64,000 bases of DNA, from positions 1,130,909 to 1,194,908 of the forward strand of contig NZ_LR732817.1 in the NCBI RefSeq assembly GCF_902506195.1, given 5' to 3'. Origin of the DNA: Citricoccus sp. K5 (GTDB lineage Bacteria > Actinomycetota > Actinomycetes > Actinomycetales > Micrococcaceae). The position numbers and the translations under genes were made by a program. Below, piece by piece: positions 1 through 8,070 of this stretch. The notes beneath the pieces are model-generated. The model worked only from the letters and a program-made list of their open reading frames with translations, was not told the DNA's origin and ran no database searches. Numbering within the stretch: the first letter of the stretch is position 1; the number at the start of each line of letters is the position of its first letter.

Positions 1-211
1 ACAGCAGGTGGCACTCGGCGAGGGCCGCGAGCAGGAGCTGTTCGGGGTTCCACCGGGAGTCGCTCCCGTGGAAGGCCCGCGCTGCGGAGCCGTTGAGTTC
101 GCCGGGGCCTTCGGCGCGGACCACGAGCTCACGGCCGTAGTCCTTGTATCCGGAGGTGCCGGAGCCCCGGTTTCCGGTCCATTCGGCATGCAGGGAGAAG
201 GAGTGTTCCAC
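1..211 (-). CDS. OsmC family peroxiredoxin, N-terminal part (cut by window edge)
   Basis: The reverse strand encodes an N-terminus reading MEHSFSLHAEWTGNRG, then GTSGYKDYGREL and SRWNPEQLLLAALAECHLL. This is the hallmark start of OsmC/Ohr-type hydroperoxide-reducing proteins: a WTGNRG motif, then WNPEQLLLAALAECH, whose Cys is the peroxidatic residue of the family. The rest of the gene, including the second Cys, lies outside the window. I chose the GTG at 209-211 because it gives the usual family N-terminus; another in-frame GTG at 260-262 would add 17 residues. Neither start has a convincing Shine-Dalgarno sequence. The gene is divergent from the molybdenum-cofactor genes that follow. Confidence 0.8.
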   Translation of the reverse strand, partial: MEHSFSLHAEWTGNRGSGTSGYKDYGRELVVRAEGPGELNGSAARAFHGSDSRWNPEQLLLAALAECHLL

Positions 212-345
212 GTCCTCTACGGTACCGCCCGCGGCGTCGCAGCCGTGCGTCGGCTCCGCCACGGTCCGCAGTGGTGGTGTCTGGGGTGACGCCGCTGGCC
301 GGACCGCCCTCGTCAGCCTAGACTCGAGAGACGCTGGGAGGTTTG

Positions 346-834
346 ATGCCACACATCCACATCTTGACCGTCTCCGATCGGGCCCATGCGGGTCAGGCTC
401 CGGATACGGCGGGGCCGCGCGCTCTCGAGCTGGCGGCCCAGTATCTGAGCGAGTGGACGGCAGACGGGGCCGTGGTGGCGGACGGGGTTGAATCCGTCCG
501 GTCCGGTGTCCGGGCGGCACGGAGCGACGGAGCTGACGTGGTCATCACGCTGGGCGGGACCGGGGTGTCCCCGCGAGACCTGACGCCGGAGGCGATGGAC
601 GGGCTCCTCGACACGGAGTTGCCCGGCATCGCCGAGATGCTGCGCCGTGAGGGTGCCGAACAGACCCCCACCGCGGCCCTGGGACGCGGACGCGCCGGGA
701 TCATCGGCCGGACCCTCGTCGTGAACCTCCCCGGCTCCCTGCGTGCCACGGAGCAGGGCATTCCACTGCTCGCTCCGGTGCTGCCGCACCTGCTCGCCCA
801 ACTTGGTGGAGGCGGCGACCATGCCCGCCACTGA
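346..834 (+). CDS. mogA: MogA/MoaB family molybdopterin adenylyltransferase
   Basis: This 162-residue protein of the MoaB/Mog fold begins HIHILTVSDRAHAG and contains the nucleotide/molybdopterin-binding segment VVITLGGTGVSPRDLTPEA, followed by the C-terminal VVNLPGSLRATEQG. The family adenylylates molybdopterin before molybdenum insertion by MoeA. I chose ATG 346 because GGAGG lies five bases upstream; the TTG at 343 is too close to that site. The gene opens a three-gene plus-strand operon and its 3' end overlaps moaE by 14 bases. In actinobacteria the MogA and MoaB names are used loosely, so the family is certain and the exact name less so. Confidence 0.92.
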   Translation: MPHIHILTVSDRAHAGQAPDTAGPRALELAAQYLSEWTADGAVVADGVESVRSGVRAARSDGADVVITLGGTGVSPRDLTPEAMDGLLDTELPGIAEMLRREGAEQTPTAALGRGRAGIIGRTLVVNLPGSLRATEQGIPLLAPVLPHLLAQLGGGGDHARH

Positions 835-1327
835 GGACGCAGCCACCGTGAGGCCCGTCTCGACGACGCTCTCCCCAGCACTCCGTTCGGTCGCACCGGT
901 CCGCACCGGGGTGACCGAGGAACCCCTGGACCCGGTGGCCCTGGAGTCCTCGGTCGTGACCCCCGCCTGCGGAGCGGCCCTGACGTTCACCGGCATCGTC
1001 CGGAACCACGATCCGGAAGCCACCGGCACCGTGACCTCGCTGGACTATTCGGCGCATCCGGATGCGGGAGCCGTGCTGGCGGAGATCGTGACGCGTCACG
1101 TCCGCGGCCCCGGGGATCCGCGCGGGGAGGTTCGGGTCGCCGCGGCGCACCGGATCGGACACCTCGACGTCGGCGACCTCGCCCTGGTGGTCTCCGTGGC
1201 GTCAGCGCACCGGGCCGAGGCCTTCGAGGTGTGCCGGGCCGTGGTGGAGGACATCAAGGCCGAGGTCCCGATCTGGAAGAAGCAACAGACCGCGACCGGC
1301 GAGGCCCACTGGGTGGGACTGCCATGA
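821..1327 (+). CDS. moaE: Molybdopterin synthase catalytic subunit MoaE
   Basis: This 168-residue protein carries the MoaE fold: LTFTGIVRNHDP, LDYSAHPDAGAVLAEIV, VAAAHRIGHLDVGDLALVVSVASAHRAEAFEVC and EVPIWKKQQTATG. The Lys-Lys pair near the end supplies the residue that contacts the precursor. MoaE and thiocarboxylated MoaD convert cyclic pyranopterin monophosphate to molybdopterin. The first 30 or so residues are a poorly conserved extension. The start is ATG 821, inside the end of mogA, preceded by GGTGGAGG. The stop overlaps the moaA start in an ATGA arrangement, so the three plus-strand genes are translationally coupled. Its partner moaD is on the opposite strand at 2541-2780. Confidence 0.93.
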   Translation: MPATEDAATVRPVSTTLSPALRSVAPVRTGVTEEPLDPVALESSVVTPACGAALTFTGIVRNHDPEATGTVTSLDYSAHPDAGAVLAEIVTRHVRGPGDPRGEVRVAAAHRIGHLDVGDLALVVSVASAHRAEAFEVCRAVVEDIKAEVPIWKKQQTATGEAHWVGLP

Positions 1328-2490
1328 CCTCGGTGCCAATCACCCTGACCACCCGGACCGCGACCGGGCCGGGCGCACGCCCGGCCGGCGCCGCGGACAC
1401 TGCGCCGGCACCGGGCCCCGAGGCCAGGCGCCTGCTGCCCACCCCGGCCGAGCTGGCCGGCGTCGAGGCCCATGAGGGGAGCGATCGTTCGCTGACGGAC
1501 GGATTCGGGCGCGTGCACCGGGACCTGCGCGTCTCGCTGACGGACAAGTGCTCGCTGCGCTGCACCTATTGCATGCCCGAGGATGCCGGCCCGTTCATGC
1601 CGAAGGACCAGCTGCTCTCGGCCGCCGAGATTGAACGGTTGGTCCGGATCGCGGTGGACCACGGCATCACCGGGGTGCGGTTGACCGGCGGCGAACCGCT
1701 ACTGCGCCGTGACCTCGAGGACATCGTGGCCCGGCTCGCCGGAATCGAGCTCTCCGATGCTGCCGGGGGTGGGCGCCTGCCGGTGGCCATGACCACCAAC
1801 GGGATCACCCTGGACCGCCGACTGGCCGCCCTGCACGAGGCCGGGCTGTCCCGCGTGAACATCTCCATCGACACCCTCCAGCCGGAGAAGTTCCGCCAGC
1901 TGACGCGCCGTGACCGGCACGCCGACGTCCTGGCCGGGATCGCCGCCGCCCGGGATGCCGGGCTGCGGCCACTCAAGCTCAACGCTGTCGCCATGCGCGG
2001 GGTCAACGACGACGAGTTGGCAGACCTGGTGGCCTTCGCCGTGTCCCAGGACGCGCAGATGCGGTTCATCGAGCAGATGCCCCTGGACGCCGGGCACACC
2101 TGGAAGCGGGACAATCTGGTCTCCGGTGAGGAGATCCTCGCCCGGCTCGCCGAGCGCTTCGACCTCGCCGAGGTCCCCGGCCGCGGCTCCTCGCCGGCCG
2201 CGCTCTACACGGTCGACGGCGGCCCTCACACCGTGGGCGTCATCGCCTCGGTCTCGAAGCCCTTCTGCGGAGACTGTGACCGCCTGAGGCTCACGGCCGA
2301 CGGGCAGATGCGCAACTGCCTGTTCGCCCGGGAGGAGACCGATCTGCGAACCCTGCTGGCCGGCTCCGCCTCGGACGCGGACCTGGCCGCAGCCATGAAG
2401 ATCTCGGTCGGGGCCAAGAAGGCCGGTCACGGCATCGACGACCCGGACTTCGTCCAGCCCGGGCGCGGTATGAACGCCATCGGCGGCTGA
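1324..2490 (+). CDS. moaA: GTP 3',8-cyclase MoaA (radical SAM)
   Basis: This 388-residue radical-SAM enzyme performs the first step of molybdopterin synthesis from GTP. The N-terminal SAM cluster is C76-x3-C80-x2-C83 in DKCSLRCTYCMPE. The second cluster is C315-x2-C318-x13-C332 in CGDCDRLRL and RNCLF. The glycine motif TGGEPLLRRD and the C-terminal GG are also present; the terminal GG is needed in MoaA for catalysis. The first 55 or so residues are an Ala/Pro-rich extension before the conserved DGFGRVHRDLRVSLTDKC. The ATG overlaps the moaE stop. The ORF is open further upstream, but that region belongs to moaE. Confidence 0.96.
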   Translation: MTSVPITLTTRTATGPGARPAGAADTAPAPGPEARRLLPTPAELAGVEAHEGSDRSLTDGFGRVHRDLRVSLTDKCSLRCTYCMPEDAGPFMPKDQLLSAAEIERLVRIAVDHGITGVRLTGGEPLLRRDLEDIVARLAGIELSDAAGGGRLPVAMTTNGITLDRRLAALHEAGLSRVNISIDTLQPEKFRQLTRRDRHADVLAGIAAARDAGLRPLKLNAVAMRGVNDDELADLVAFAVSQDAQMRFIEQMPLDAGHTWKRDNLVSGEEILARLAERFDLAEVPGRGSSPAALYTVDGGPHTVGVIASVSKPFCGDCDRLRLTADGQMRNCLFAREETDLRTLLAGSASDADLAAAMKISVGAKKAGHGIDDPDFVQPGRGMNAIGG

Positions 2491-2540
2491 CGGCTCACCC
2501 CACGGCGATAGGGCCGTGCCTAGGGCCCGTCTGCTGGCAG

Positions 2541-2780
2541 CTAGCCGCCGGCGAAGGGCGGCAAGACGTCCACGAGCGAGTCCGCCTGGACCGGGTGGTC
2601 GTCCTCGATCGCGCGCACACCGTCCACCATCAGGGAGCATCGGGAGACGACCTGTTCGGCGCTGGTCCCGTGGCCGGCGACCAGGAGCCGGCGCAGTTCG
2701 CCCGCGGTGGCGGCTTCGAGGGCAAGTTCTGAGGCGCCCAGGATGTCAGCAGCTCCGGCGAAGAGACGGATCCGGGCCAT
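2541..2780 (-). CDS. moaD: Molybdopterin synthase sulfur carrier subunit MoaD
   Basis: A 79-residue ubiquitin-like (ThiS/MoaD) protein that begins MARIRLFAGAADILG and ends in the required Gly-Gly (VDVLPPFAGG). The C-terminal glycine is adenylylated by the MoeB-like protein encoded at the front of the same operon, then thiocarboxylated for use by MoaE. It is the last gene of the minus-strand operon. Its ATG shares one base with the TGA of the mobA-like gene (TGATG), so translation is coupled. Confidence 0.93.
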   Translation of the reverse strand: MARIRLFAGAADILGASELALEAATAGELRRLLVAGHGTSAEQVVSRCSLMVDGVRAIEDDHPVQADSLVDVLPPFAGG

Positions 2781-3946
2781 CAGCCCTCACTCCCTGCCGG
2801 GTCGTAACCGAGGGCGAGAACCTGGACGCGGGCCGAGAGCCGGTCCACCAGGCCGGCGATCTCCTCCGGTGTTCGCTCCTGACCGGCCAGCTGTAGTCCT
2901 ACAGCCACACCGATCAGGTAGGTCGAGGTCGGGGCCCCGGGACGCAGGACCCCGTGGGCCACGTCTCGGGCCACGTCCAACAGGGGACCGGGGAGCACAA
3001 CGGAGGCCGGCAGACCCAGTTCTCCGGCGACGGCGTCCAGCCAGTCCGCCAGTCCGGGGATGTCCTGCTGGTGGTCGCGGTGGGGGACGCGGTGCGTACC
3101 GGCCGGGACCTCGCCGGCGTGGGGTTCGGTGGAGTGGGGTTCGGTGGTGCTGTTCTCAGGCACGGGGGCTCCTGGTGGTGTCGTGGCAGATCCTGCCGGG
3201 TGGGGCCGGTGGCGTTGCAGATCCTCGGGGGTGTCCATATCGTCCCAGAGACCGGGGCGGCTTGCCGGTTCGGGAACCTCGAGCAGGTCCAGGCCGGCGA
3301 CCCGCTCCCGTACACGGGTGACGCGGGTGCCACCGTCCGTGGTGTCAGGTGCCGCCTGCCTGCGCAGGGCCGGAAGCCGGAAGAGGGCGGTGAGGTGCTG
3401 GCGGCGGCCGGTGGAGTCCACGGCGACGACGCCGTCGTGGCCTCCGCCATTCAGGGCACCGTCAATGGTTGCCCCCACGGTCCCGTCCAGGACCCCGGCC
3501 CGGGTGCGGTCGGAGGCTCGGACGAGCTCTCGGGCGGCCGCCACCGGATCGGCCAGATCGCAGGGCAGCACCAGGACGTGATCTGCTTCGAGGGCCGTCA
3601 GGGCGTCCAATGCGGCGTCCAGGGCCGCGACCGGGCCGGACCGCGGTGGGTCCTCACGCACGAACCGGACGACCGGCGAGTCCAGGACGGAGCGCTGAAC
3701 GGATCGGTGGGGGGCCGCCGAACCCGTGGGCGCAGACGCCGGCAGAGCCTGCGCCGTGGGCGCAGCAGTCACCGGCCGGTCACCGGCCACGACGACGGTG
3801 GTGGCTCCGGCCGAGAGCGCGGCGTGGACGGTGCGCTCGAGCAGGGTGGTTCCCTCGGCGGGATCCACCACGATCGAACCCTTGTCCCGGCCCATGCGAG
3901 TGGACGCTCCTCCCGCCAGGACGATCGCCGCCAGGATCTCAGCCAC
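2780..3946 (-). CDS. MobA-like nucleotidyltransferase fused to a DUF6457 domain
   Basis: This is a two-domain protein of about 388 residues. The N-terminal 240 residues are a MobA-type NTP transferase: the signature AAIVLAGGASTRMGRDKG, then VVVAGDRPV, VLVLPCDLADP and DDMDTPEDL. MobA attaches GMP to molybdopterin. After a Pro/Thr/His-rich linker, the last 90 or so residues (DIPGLADWLDAVAGELGLP to the end) form a DUF6457 domain, a small actinobacterial helical domain often next to or fused with MobA. I prefer the GTG at 3944-3946, giving VAEILAAIVLAGG and an 8-base overlap with moaC; the GTG at 3991 would add a basic 15-residue leader. Because of the fusion I give no gene symbol. Confidence 0.88.
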   Translation of the reverse strand: MAEILAAIVLAGGASTRMGRDKGSIVVDPAEGTTLLERTVHAALSAGATTVVVAGDRPVTAAPTAQALPASAPTGSAAPHRSVQRSVLDSPVVRFVREDPPRSGPVAALDAALDALTALEADHVLVLPCDLADPVAAARELVRASDRTRAGVLDGTVGATIDGALNGGGHDGVVAVDSTGRRQHLTALFRLPALRRQAAPDTTDGGTRVTRVRERVAGLDLLEVPEPASRPGLWDDMDTPEDLQRHRPHPAGSATTPPGAPVPENSTTEPHSTEPHAGEVPAGTHRVPHRDHQQDIPGLADWLDAVAGELGLPASVVLPGPLLDVARDVAHGVLRPGAPTSTYLIGVAVGLQLAGQERTPEEIAGLVDRLSARVQVLALGYDPAGSEG

Positions 3947-4502
3947 GGTCGACCGGTGCCTCCGGCGCTGCCGGGTGCTCCGCGTTGTCACGGCGCCACG
4001 TGCCGGAGCGGCCGCCGGTCTTCTCCAGCAGCCGGACTCCGGTCAGCTCAACGGCCCGGTCCAGGCCCTTGACCATGTCCACCATGGCCAGCCCGGCCAC
4101 GGAGGCGGCGGTCAGGGCCTCCATCTCCACCCCGGTCCGGTCGGCGGTCCGGGTGGTGGCGACGATGCGGATGCGACCCTCGCCGACCTCGAAGTCCACC
4201 GTGGCTCCGTGGACACCGATCACATGGGCGAGCGGCAGCAGTTCGGCGCACTTCTTGGCGCCCTGGATGCCGGCGATCCGGGCCACGGCCCAGACATCCC
4301 CCTTGGGCACGGTGCCCCCGGTCAGGGCCTCGAGGACCTCCGGGGCCACAAGCACGGTGGCCTCGGCGGTGGCGCTGCGGATCGTCGGCGTCTTGGCCGT
4401 GACGTCGACCATGCGGGCCGAGCCGTCACCGGCGAGGTGGGTGAAGCCGTCGGCTCCGTCGGCACCGAGAGCGGTGGATTGGACGGTGGGGGATTCGGTC
4501 AT
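3939..4502 (-). CDS. moaC: Cyclic pyranopterin monophosphate synthase MoaC
   Basis: MoaC (187 residues) works with MoaA to build the pyranopterin ring. Family motifs seen are FTHLAGDGSARMVDVTAK, KGDVWAVARIAGIQGAKK, LLPLAHVIGVHGATVDF, TADRTGVEMEALTAASVAGLAMVDMVK and the C-terminal LLEKTGGRSGTWRR. All catalytic segments are intact. The ATG at 4500-4502 shares one base with the moeA stop, and the 3' end overlaps the mobA-like gene by 8 bases, so it is embedded in the moeB-moeA-moaC-mobA-moaD operon. Confidence 0.95.
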   Translation of the reverse strand: MTESPTVQSTALGADGADGFTHLAGDGSARMVDVTAKTPTIRSATAEATVLVAPEVLEALTGGTVPKGDVWAVARIAGIQGAKKCAELLPLAHVIGVHGATVDFEVGEGRIRIVATTRTADRTGVEMEALTAASVAGLAMVDMVKGLDRAVELTGVRLLEKTGGRSGTWRRDNAEHPAAPEAPVDRG

Positions 4503-5842
4503 CAGGCCTCCAGGGCTCGGTAGAGGACGGTGTCTCCGGCGGACACCGCGTCGGTGGTGGCGGGCACGCGGGCCAGTCCGGTGGCGCGGGCCATCCGGCC
4601 GGCCAGATGTGATCCGGAGCCACGCTCGGTCGCCTGGGCGATCCGCAGTGGTTCCCCGGGGGCGGAGACCACCCGTGCCGGCACGAACTGCTCGCGCCCG
4701 GGCGGTGAACGCCAGCCCTCTTCTATGGTCACCGGCTGCCACGGGGCCACGGGCGTATCGCGGCCCTGCATGGCCAGCAGCCCCGGCTCCACGAACAGCA
4801 GATAGGACACCCAGGCACTGACCGGGTTGCCCGGCAGCGACCACACGGCCCGCCCGTCCGGCAGCAGGCCGAAGCCCTGGGGCTTGCCCGGCTGGACCGC
4901 GACCCGGTCGAAGCGCACGGTGGGATCCTCGGGGGCCGGGGTGCCGCCGTCGGGCGTGGAGGGTTGCGTGGACGGCACCGTGCCGCCCGGCGAGTCCGGC
5001 GCCAGGACGAGGCGGGCGACGTCATGGGCACCCACGCTGGCCCCTCCGGTGAGGATCACGGCGTCGGAGGCGCCATGGGTGGACTGCAGCACGGTCTGCA
5101 GTTCAGCGGGGTCGTCGGAGACGCGGCCCCGGTGCACCACCAGCCCGCCGCTGGCCGCCACCAGGGACGCCAGCAGGAGGCTGTTGGAGTCGGGGATCTG
5201 GCCGCGGCGGACCGATGCGCCGGGTGCCACCAACTCTGAACCGGTGCTGACGACCACGACCTGCGGCCGGCGCCGGACCCGCACCTCGGCGATACCGGCG
5301 GCGGCGAGCGCGGACAGCCGGTGAGGCGTCAACGGCCGGCCGGCAGGGGAGACGAGGTCGCCGGCACGCACATCCTCGCCGCGCCGCCGCAGATGGCGTC
5401 CCGCCGCGGCGGGGTGGTGGAGCTCCACGTGCGCGGGGGTCTCGGTGCCGGCGGTGGGCGCGGCCGGGTCCCAGCCCACGGCATCCTCCAGGGGCACGAC
5501 GGCGTCCGCGTCCGTGGGCAACGGCGCGCCGGTCATGATGCGGGCCGCCTGGCCGGGAGCCAGCGCCGGATCGGCCTCCGTGCCGGCGGGGAGTTCCGCG
5601 ATGAGGTCCAGGCGGACCGGTGCCTGCGCGGAGGCTCGCGTGGTGTCCTCCGAGCGGACGGCGTATCCGTCCATGGCGGAGTTGTCCCACGGGGGCAGGT
5701 CCAGGGTGGCGGTGGCGTCGGCCGCCAGGGTGAGCCCGGCGGCCTCGGCCAGGGGCAGGGTGTCGGCGGGCAGGAGGGGGGCCAGGGCGAGGATCCGGTG
5801 CTGGTGGTCCTCGACGGTGCTGCGGTAGCGGGCCTCAGCCAC
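4502..5842 (-). CDS. moeA: Molybdopterin molybdenumtransferase MoeA
   Basis: This 446-residue protein has the complete MoeA architecture. The N-terminal part is DLPPWDNSAMDGYAVRSED; the segment RIMTGAPLPTDADAVVPLED follows. The MogA-like domain has VVVSTGSELV, IPDSNSLLL and VILTGGASVGAHD, with PGKPQGFG and SLPGNPVSAWV. A C-terminal beta domain ends the protein. MoeA inserts molybdate into adenylylated molybdopterin. The start is GTG at 5840-5842, preceded by GGGAG; the first codons overlap the moeB stop by 8 bases. A Pro/Thr-rich insert lies near residues 285-305. Confidence 0.95.
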   Translation of the reverse strand: MAEARYRSTVEDHQHRILALAPLLPADTLPLAEAAGLTLAADATATLDLPPWDNSAMDGYAVRSEDTTRASAQAPVRLDLIAELPAGTEADPALAPGQAARIMTGAPLPTDADAVVPLEDAVGWDPAAPTAGTETPAHVELHHPAAAGRHLRRRGEDVRAGDLVSPAGRPLTPHRLSALAAAGIAEVRVRRRPQVVVVSTGSELVAPGASVRRGQIPDSNSLLLASLVAASGGLVVHRGRVSDDPAELQTVLQSTHGASDAVILTGGASVGAHDVARLVLAPDSPGGTVPSTQPSTPDGGTPAPEDPTVRFDRVAVQPGKPQGFGLLPDGRAVWSLPGNPVSAWVSYLLFVEPGLLAMQGRDTPVAPWQPVTIEEGWRSPPGREQFVPARVVSAPGEPLRIAQATERGSGSHLAGRMARATGLARVPATTDAVSAGDTVLYRALEA

Positions 5843-6986
5843 GGTGGTCTCCCGAGGGCTCGGTGGTTGCGGTGGGAAGCCCGCCGTCCAGGTACCCCTG
5901 GACAGGCCAGCCGAGGCGCGCCAGGTGACGGGCCGCCGTCGCGCTCCGGGGGCCGGCCGCGCAGAAGGGCAGCAGCGTCGCTCCGTCCGGCGGCCCTACC
6001 ATGCCACCGGGTGCCAGGGCAGCCTGGACGGGCGCCAGCGGGTGGTCGGGAGGCAGCGGCAGCTCCGGGCCGTGGCGTAGACGCAGGAGCCGGTCGAGGG
6101 GCAGTTCGACGGTGCCGGGCGGGCCGGGGCGCTCGCGGGATTCCTCCGGCCTCCGGACGTCGAGCCAGACAGCCGCCGGATCCACGTCGGGGCGGTCGAT
6201 CGGGACCACTCGGGCGGTGTCTCCGCCTGACGCGGCAGATGGCGTGAGGGGGATGTCCGTGGTGGTGCCGGAGAGCCCGTCGATCAGCATCATCCGCCCC
6301 AGCAGCGGCGTGCCGGTGCCGAGGATGAGCTTGATCGCCTCCAGGGCCATCAGGGAGCCGGTGATCCCGACGACGGCGCCCAGGACCCCGGCCTCGGCGC
6401 ACCCGGGAGCGGCATGGGTGGCGGCATTGTCCGGGAAGACATCGGTGAGGACGACGGCGGGAAAGTGGGAGGCCACGGGCGGATCGGACCAGAAGACGGT
6501 GACCTGGGCGCTCCATTGCATCAGGGCTCCGAATACCACCGGCGTGCCGAGGGCGGTGGCGGCCCGGTGGATGATGAATCGGGTGGTGAAGGTGTCGCTG
6601 CCGTCCATGATCAGGTCGGCTCCGGCGAGCAGGTCCGCTGCGTTGGCGTCCGTCAGGCGGACGGTGTGCGGGATGACGGTGGTCTCGGGGGAGAGGCGCC
6701 GGGCCGCAGACACCGCACCGTCGGTCTTGAGCCCGCCGAGGGTGTCCACGCCGTGCAGGGTCTGCCGGTTGAGGTTGCTCAGCTCCACGTGATCGTCGTC
6801 GATGACGTGGAGGGTGCCGATGCCGGCGGCCGCGAGGTAGCTGATGACGGGCGAGCCGAGGCCTCCGGCGCCGACGACGGCGATGGAGGCCTGTGACAGG
6901 AGATCCTGTCCGGAATCGCCGATCTGGGGCAGGGTCCGTTGACGGAGCGTCCGTTCTGCTGTGTGCGCGGGGCGGTCCTGGGGCAT
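5835..6986 (-). CDS. moeB: MoeB/ThiF-type adenylyltransferase with C-terminal rhodanese domain
   Basis: A 383-residue E1-like enzyme that adenylylates the MoaD C-terminus and probably passes sulfur to it through its own rhodanese domain. The N-terminal part has the ATP-binding Rossmann motif VVGAGGLGSPVISYLAAAGIG, then DDDHVELSNLNRQ, DGSDTFTTR and the family Cys segment PGCAEAGVLGAVVG. The C-terminal 110 residues are rhodanese-like (VWLDVRRPEE, then FCAAGPRSATAARHL with a persulfide-type Cys). The two CxxC zinc pairs of E. coli MoeB are both absent: PPVASHFPAVVL stands where the first pair should be. It is the first gene of the minus-strand operon and divergent from fdhD. Confidence 0.93.
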   Translation of the reverse strand: MPQDRPAHTAERTLRQRTLPQIGDSGQDLLSQASIAVVGAGGLGSPVISYLAAAGIGTLHVIDDDHVELSNLNRQTLHGVDTLGGLKTDGAVSAARRLSPETTVIPHTVRLTDANAADLLAGADLIMDGSDTFTTRFIIHRAATALGTPVVFGALMQWSAQVTVFWSDPPVASHFPAVVLTDVFPDNAATHAAPGCAEAGVLGAVVGITGSLMALEAIKLILGTGTPLLGRMMLIDGLSGTTTDIPLTPSAASGGDTARVVPIDRPDVDPAAVWLDVRRPEESRERPGPPGTVELPLDRLLRLRHGPELPLPPDHPLAPVQAALAPGGMVGPPDGATLLPFCAAGPRSATAARHLARLGWPVQGYLDGGLPTATTEPSGDHRG

Positions 6987-7124
6987 GGGGCCAGCCTAGT
7001 CCGCGGCGTCCTCACCAGTCCGCGGCGCACTCACCCCCGCGTTTTCCATTGATTTCGGGTGGGCCTGGGGCCTCAGGACCCACCCGAAGTCGACGGAAAG
7101 CGGGCCGGGGGCGAAGATGGAGGC

Positions 7125-7988
7125 ATGGCACGAAGTGAATCGCGGGTCCGCGTGGTCAGGGTCAAAGCCGGGGAACGTGACGCCCGGGCGGACGTGCTGG
7201 CGGCCGAGGAGCCCCTGGAGATCCGGGTGAACGGCCGGCGGCTCGCGGTGACGATGCGCACGCCCACGGAGGACTTCTCACTGGCCGTCGGCTTCCTGCT
7301 CAGCGAGGGGCTGATCGGGGCCGCCGACGAGGTGCACTCCGTCAGGTACTGTGGCCGCGATTTCGGCCCGGGGGCGGAGGAGACCGACAACACCGTGGAC
7401 GTGGTCCTGCGCCCCGGGGTCCAGGCCCCGGCGCCGGAGATGGAACGCCAGGTGCTCATGTCCAGCGCCTGCGGCCTGTGTGGTCGGACCAGCATCGAGA
7501 ATGTCCGCACCCAGTCGCGGTTCCCCGTGGACGGCGACCCGATGCAGGTCACCGAGTCCTTCGTCCTGCAGATGCCCGAGGTGCTGCGCGAGCGGCAGAA
7601 GGTCTTCGACCGCACCGGCGGGCTGCACGCCGCCGGCCTGTTCAACACCGCCACGGGCGAGCTGGTGGCGGTGCGTGAGGACGTGGGCCGCCACAACGCC
7701 GTGGACAAGGTCCTCGGCTGGGCCCTGCTGGAGGGAAAACTGCCCCTGTCCGGGCATGCCCTGATGGTCTCCGGCCGGGCCAGCTTCGAACTCACCCAGA
7801 AGGCCATGATGGCCGGGGTGCCGATGCTCGCCTCCGTCTCCGCGCCGTCGTCGTTGGCGGTGGACCTGGCCCGGGAGGCCGGGATGACGCTGGCCGGCTT
7901 CGTCCGCGGCGACCGCTTCGTCATCTACGCCGGGGAGCAGCGGATCGTGGCCGACGCTGAAGCTGTTTTGGAGGCCGAACCACGGTAG
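7125..7988 (+). CDS. fdhD: Formate dehydrogenase sulfurtransferase FdhD
   Basis: FdhD (287 residues) transfers sulfur from a cysteine desulfurase to the molybdenum cofactor of formate dehydrogenase. Motifs: AAEEPLEIRVNG, TPTEDFSLAVGFLLSEGLI, the essential CxxC pair C116/C119 in SACGLCGR, GGLHAAGLFN and REDVGRHNAVDKVLG. I chose ATG 7125 for its family-like N-terminus; the upstream ORF extension is not conserved. GGAGG is unusually close (one base away), so the start could be slightly different. No formate dehydrogenase gene lies in the window, so its client must be elsewhere. Confidence 0.94.
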   Translation: MARSESRVRVVRVKAGERDARADVLAAEEPLEIRVNGRRLAVTMRTPTEDFSLAVGFLLSEGLIGAADEVHSVRYCGRDFGPGAEETDNTVDVVLRPGVQAPAPEMERQVLMSSACGLCGRTSIENVRTQSRFPVDGDPMQVTESFVLQMPEVLRERQKVFDRTGGLHAAGLFNTATGELVAVREDVGRHNAVDKVLGWALLEGKLPLSGHALMVSGRASFELTQKAMMAGVPMLASVSAPSSLAVDLAREAGMTLAGFVRGDRFVIYAGEQRIVADAEAVLEAEPR

Positions 7989-7995
7989 TCCGACC

Positions 7996-8035
7996 CTGTG
8001 CGGGCCATCCCCAGCGGTGGGGAGTGCCCGCACAG
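7996..8035. terminator. Convergent hairpin between fdhD and pepN
   Basis: A 10-bp perfect stem (CTGTGCGGGC at 7996-8005 with GCCCGCACAG at 8026-8035) encloses a second short stem (CCCC/GGGG). It lies between the convergent fdhD and pepN stop codons. There is no T-tract on either strand, so it would be a U-less, possibly bidirectional, terminator. Confidence 0.55.
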
Positions 8036-8070
8036 CGTCGGCGAGAGGCGACCGACCTGGCGCGGCGTGG

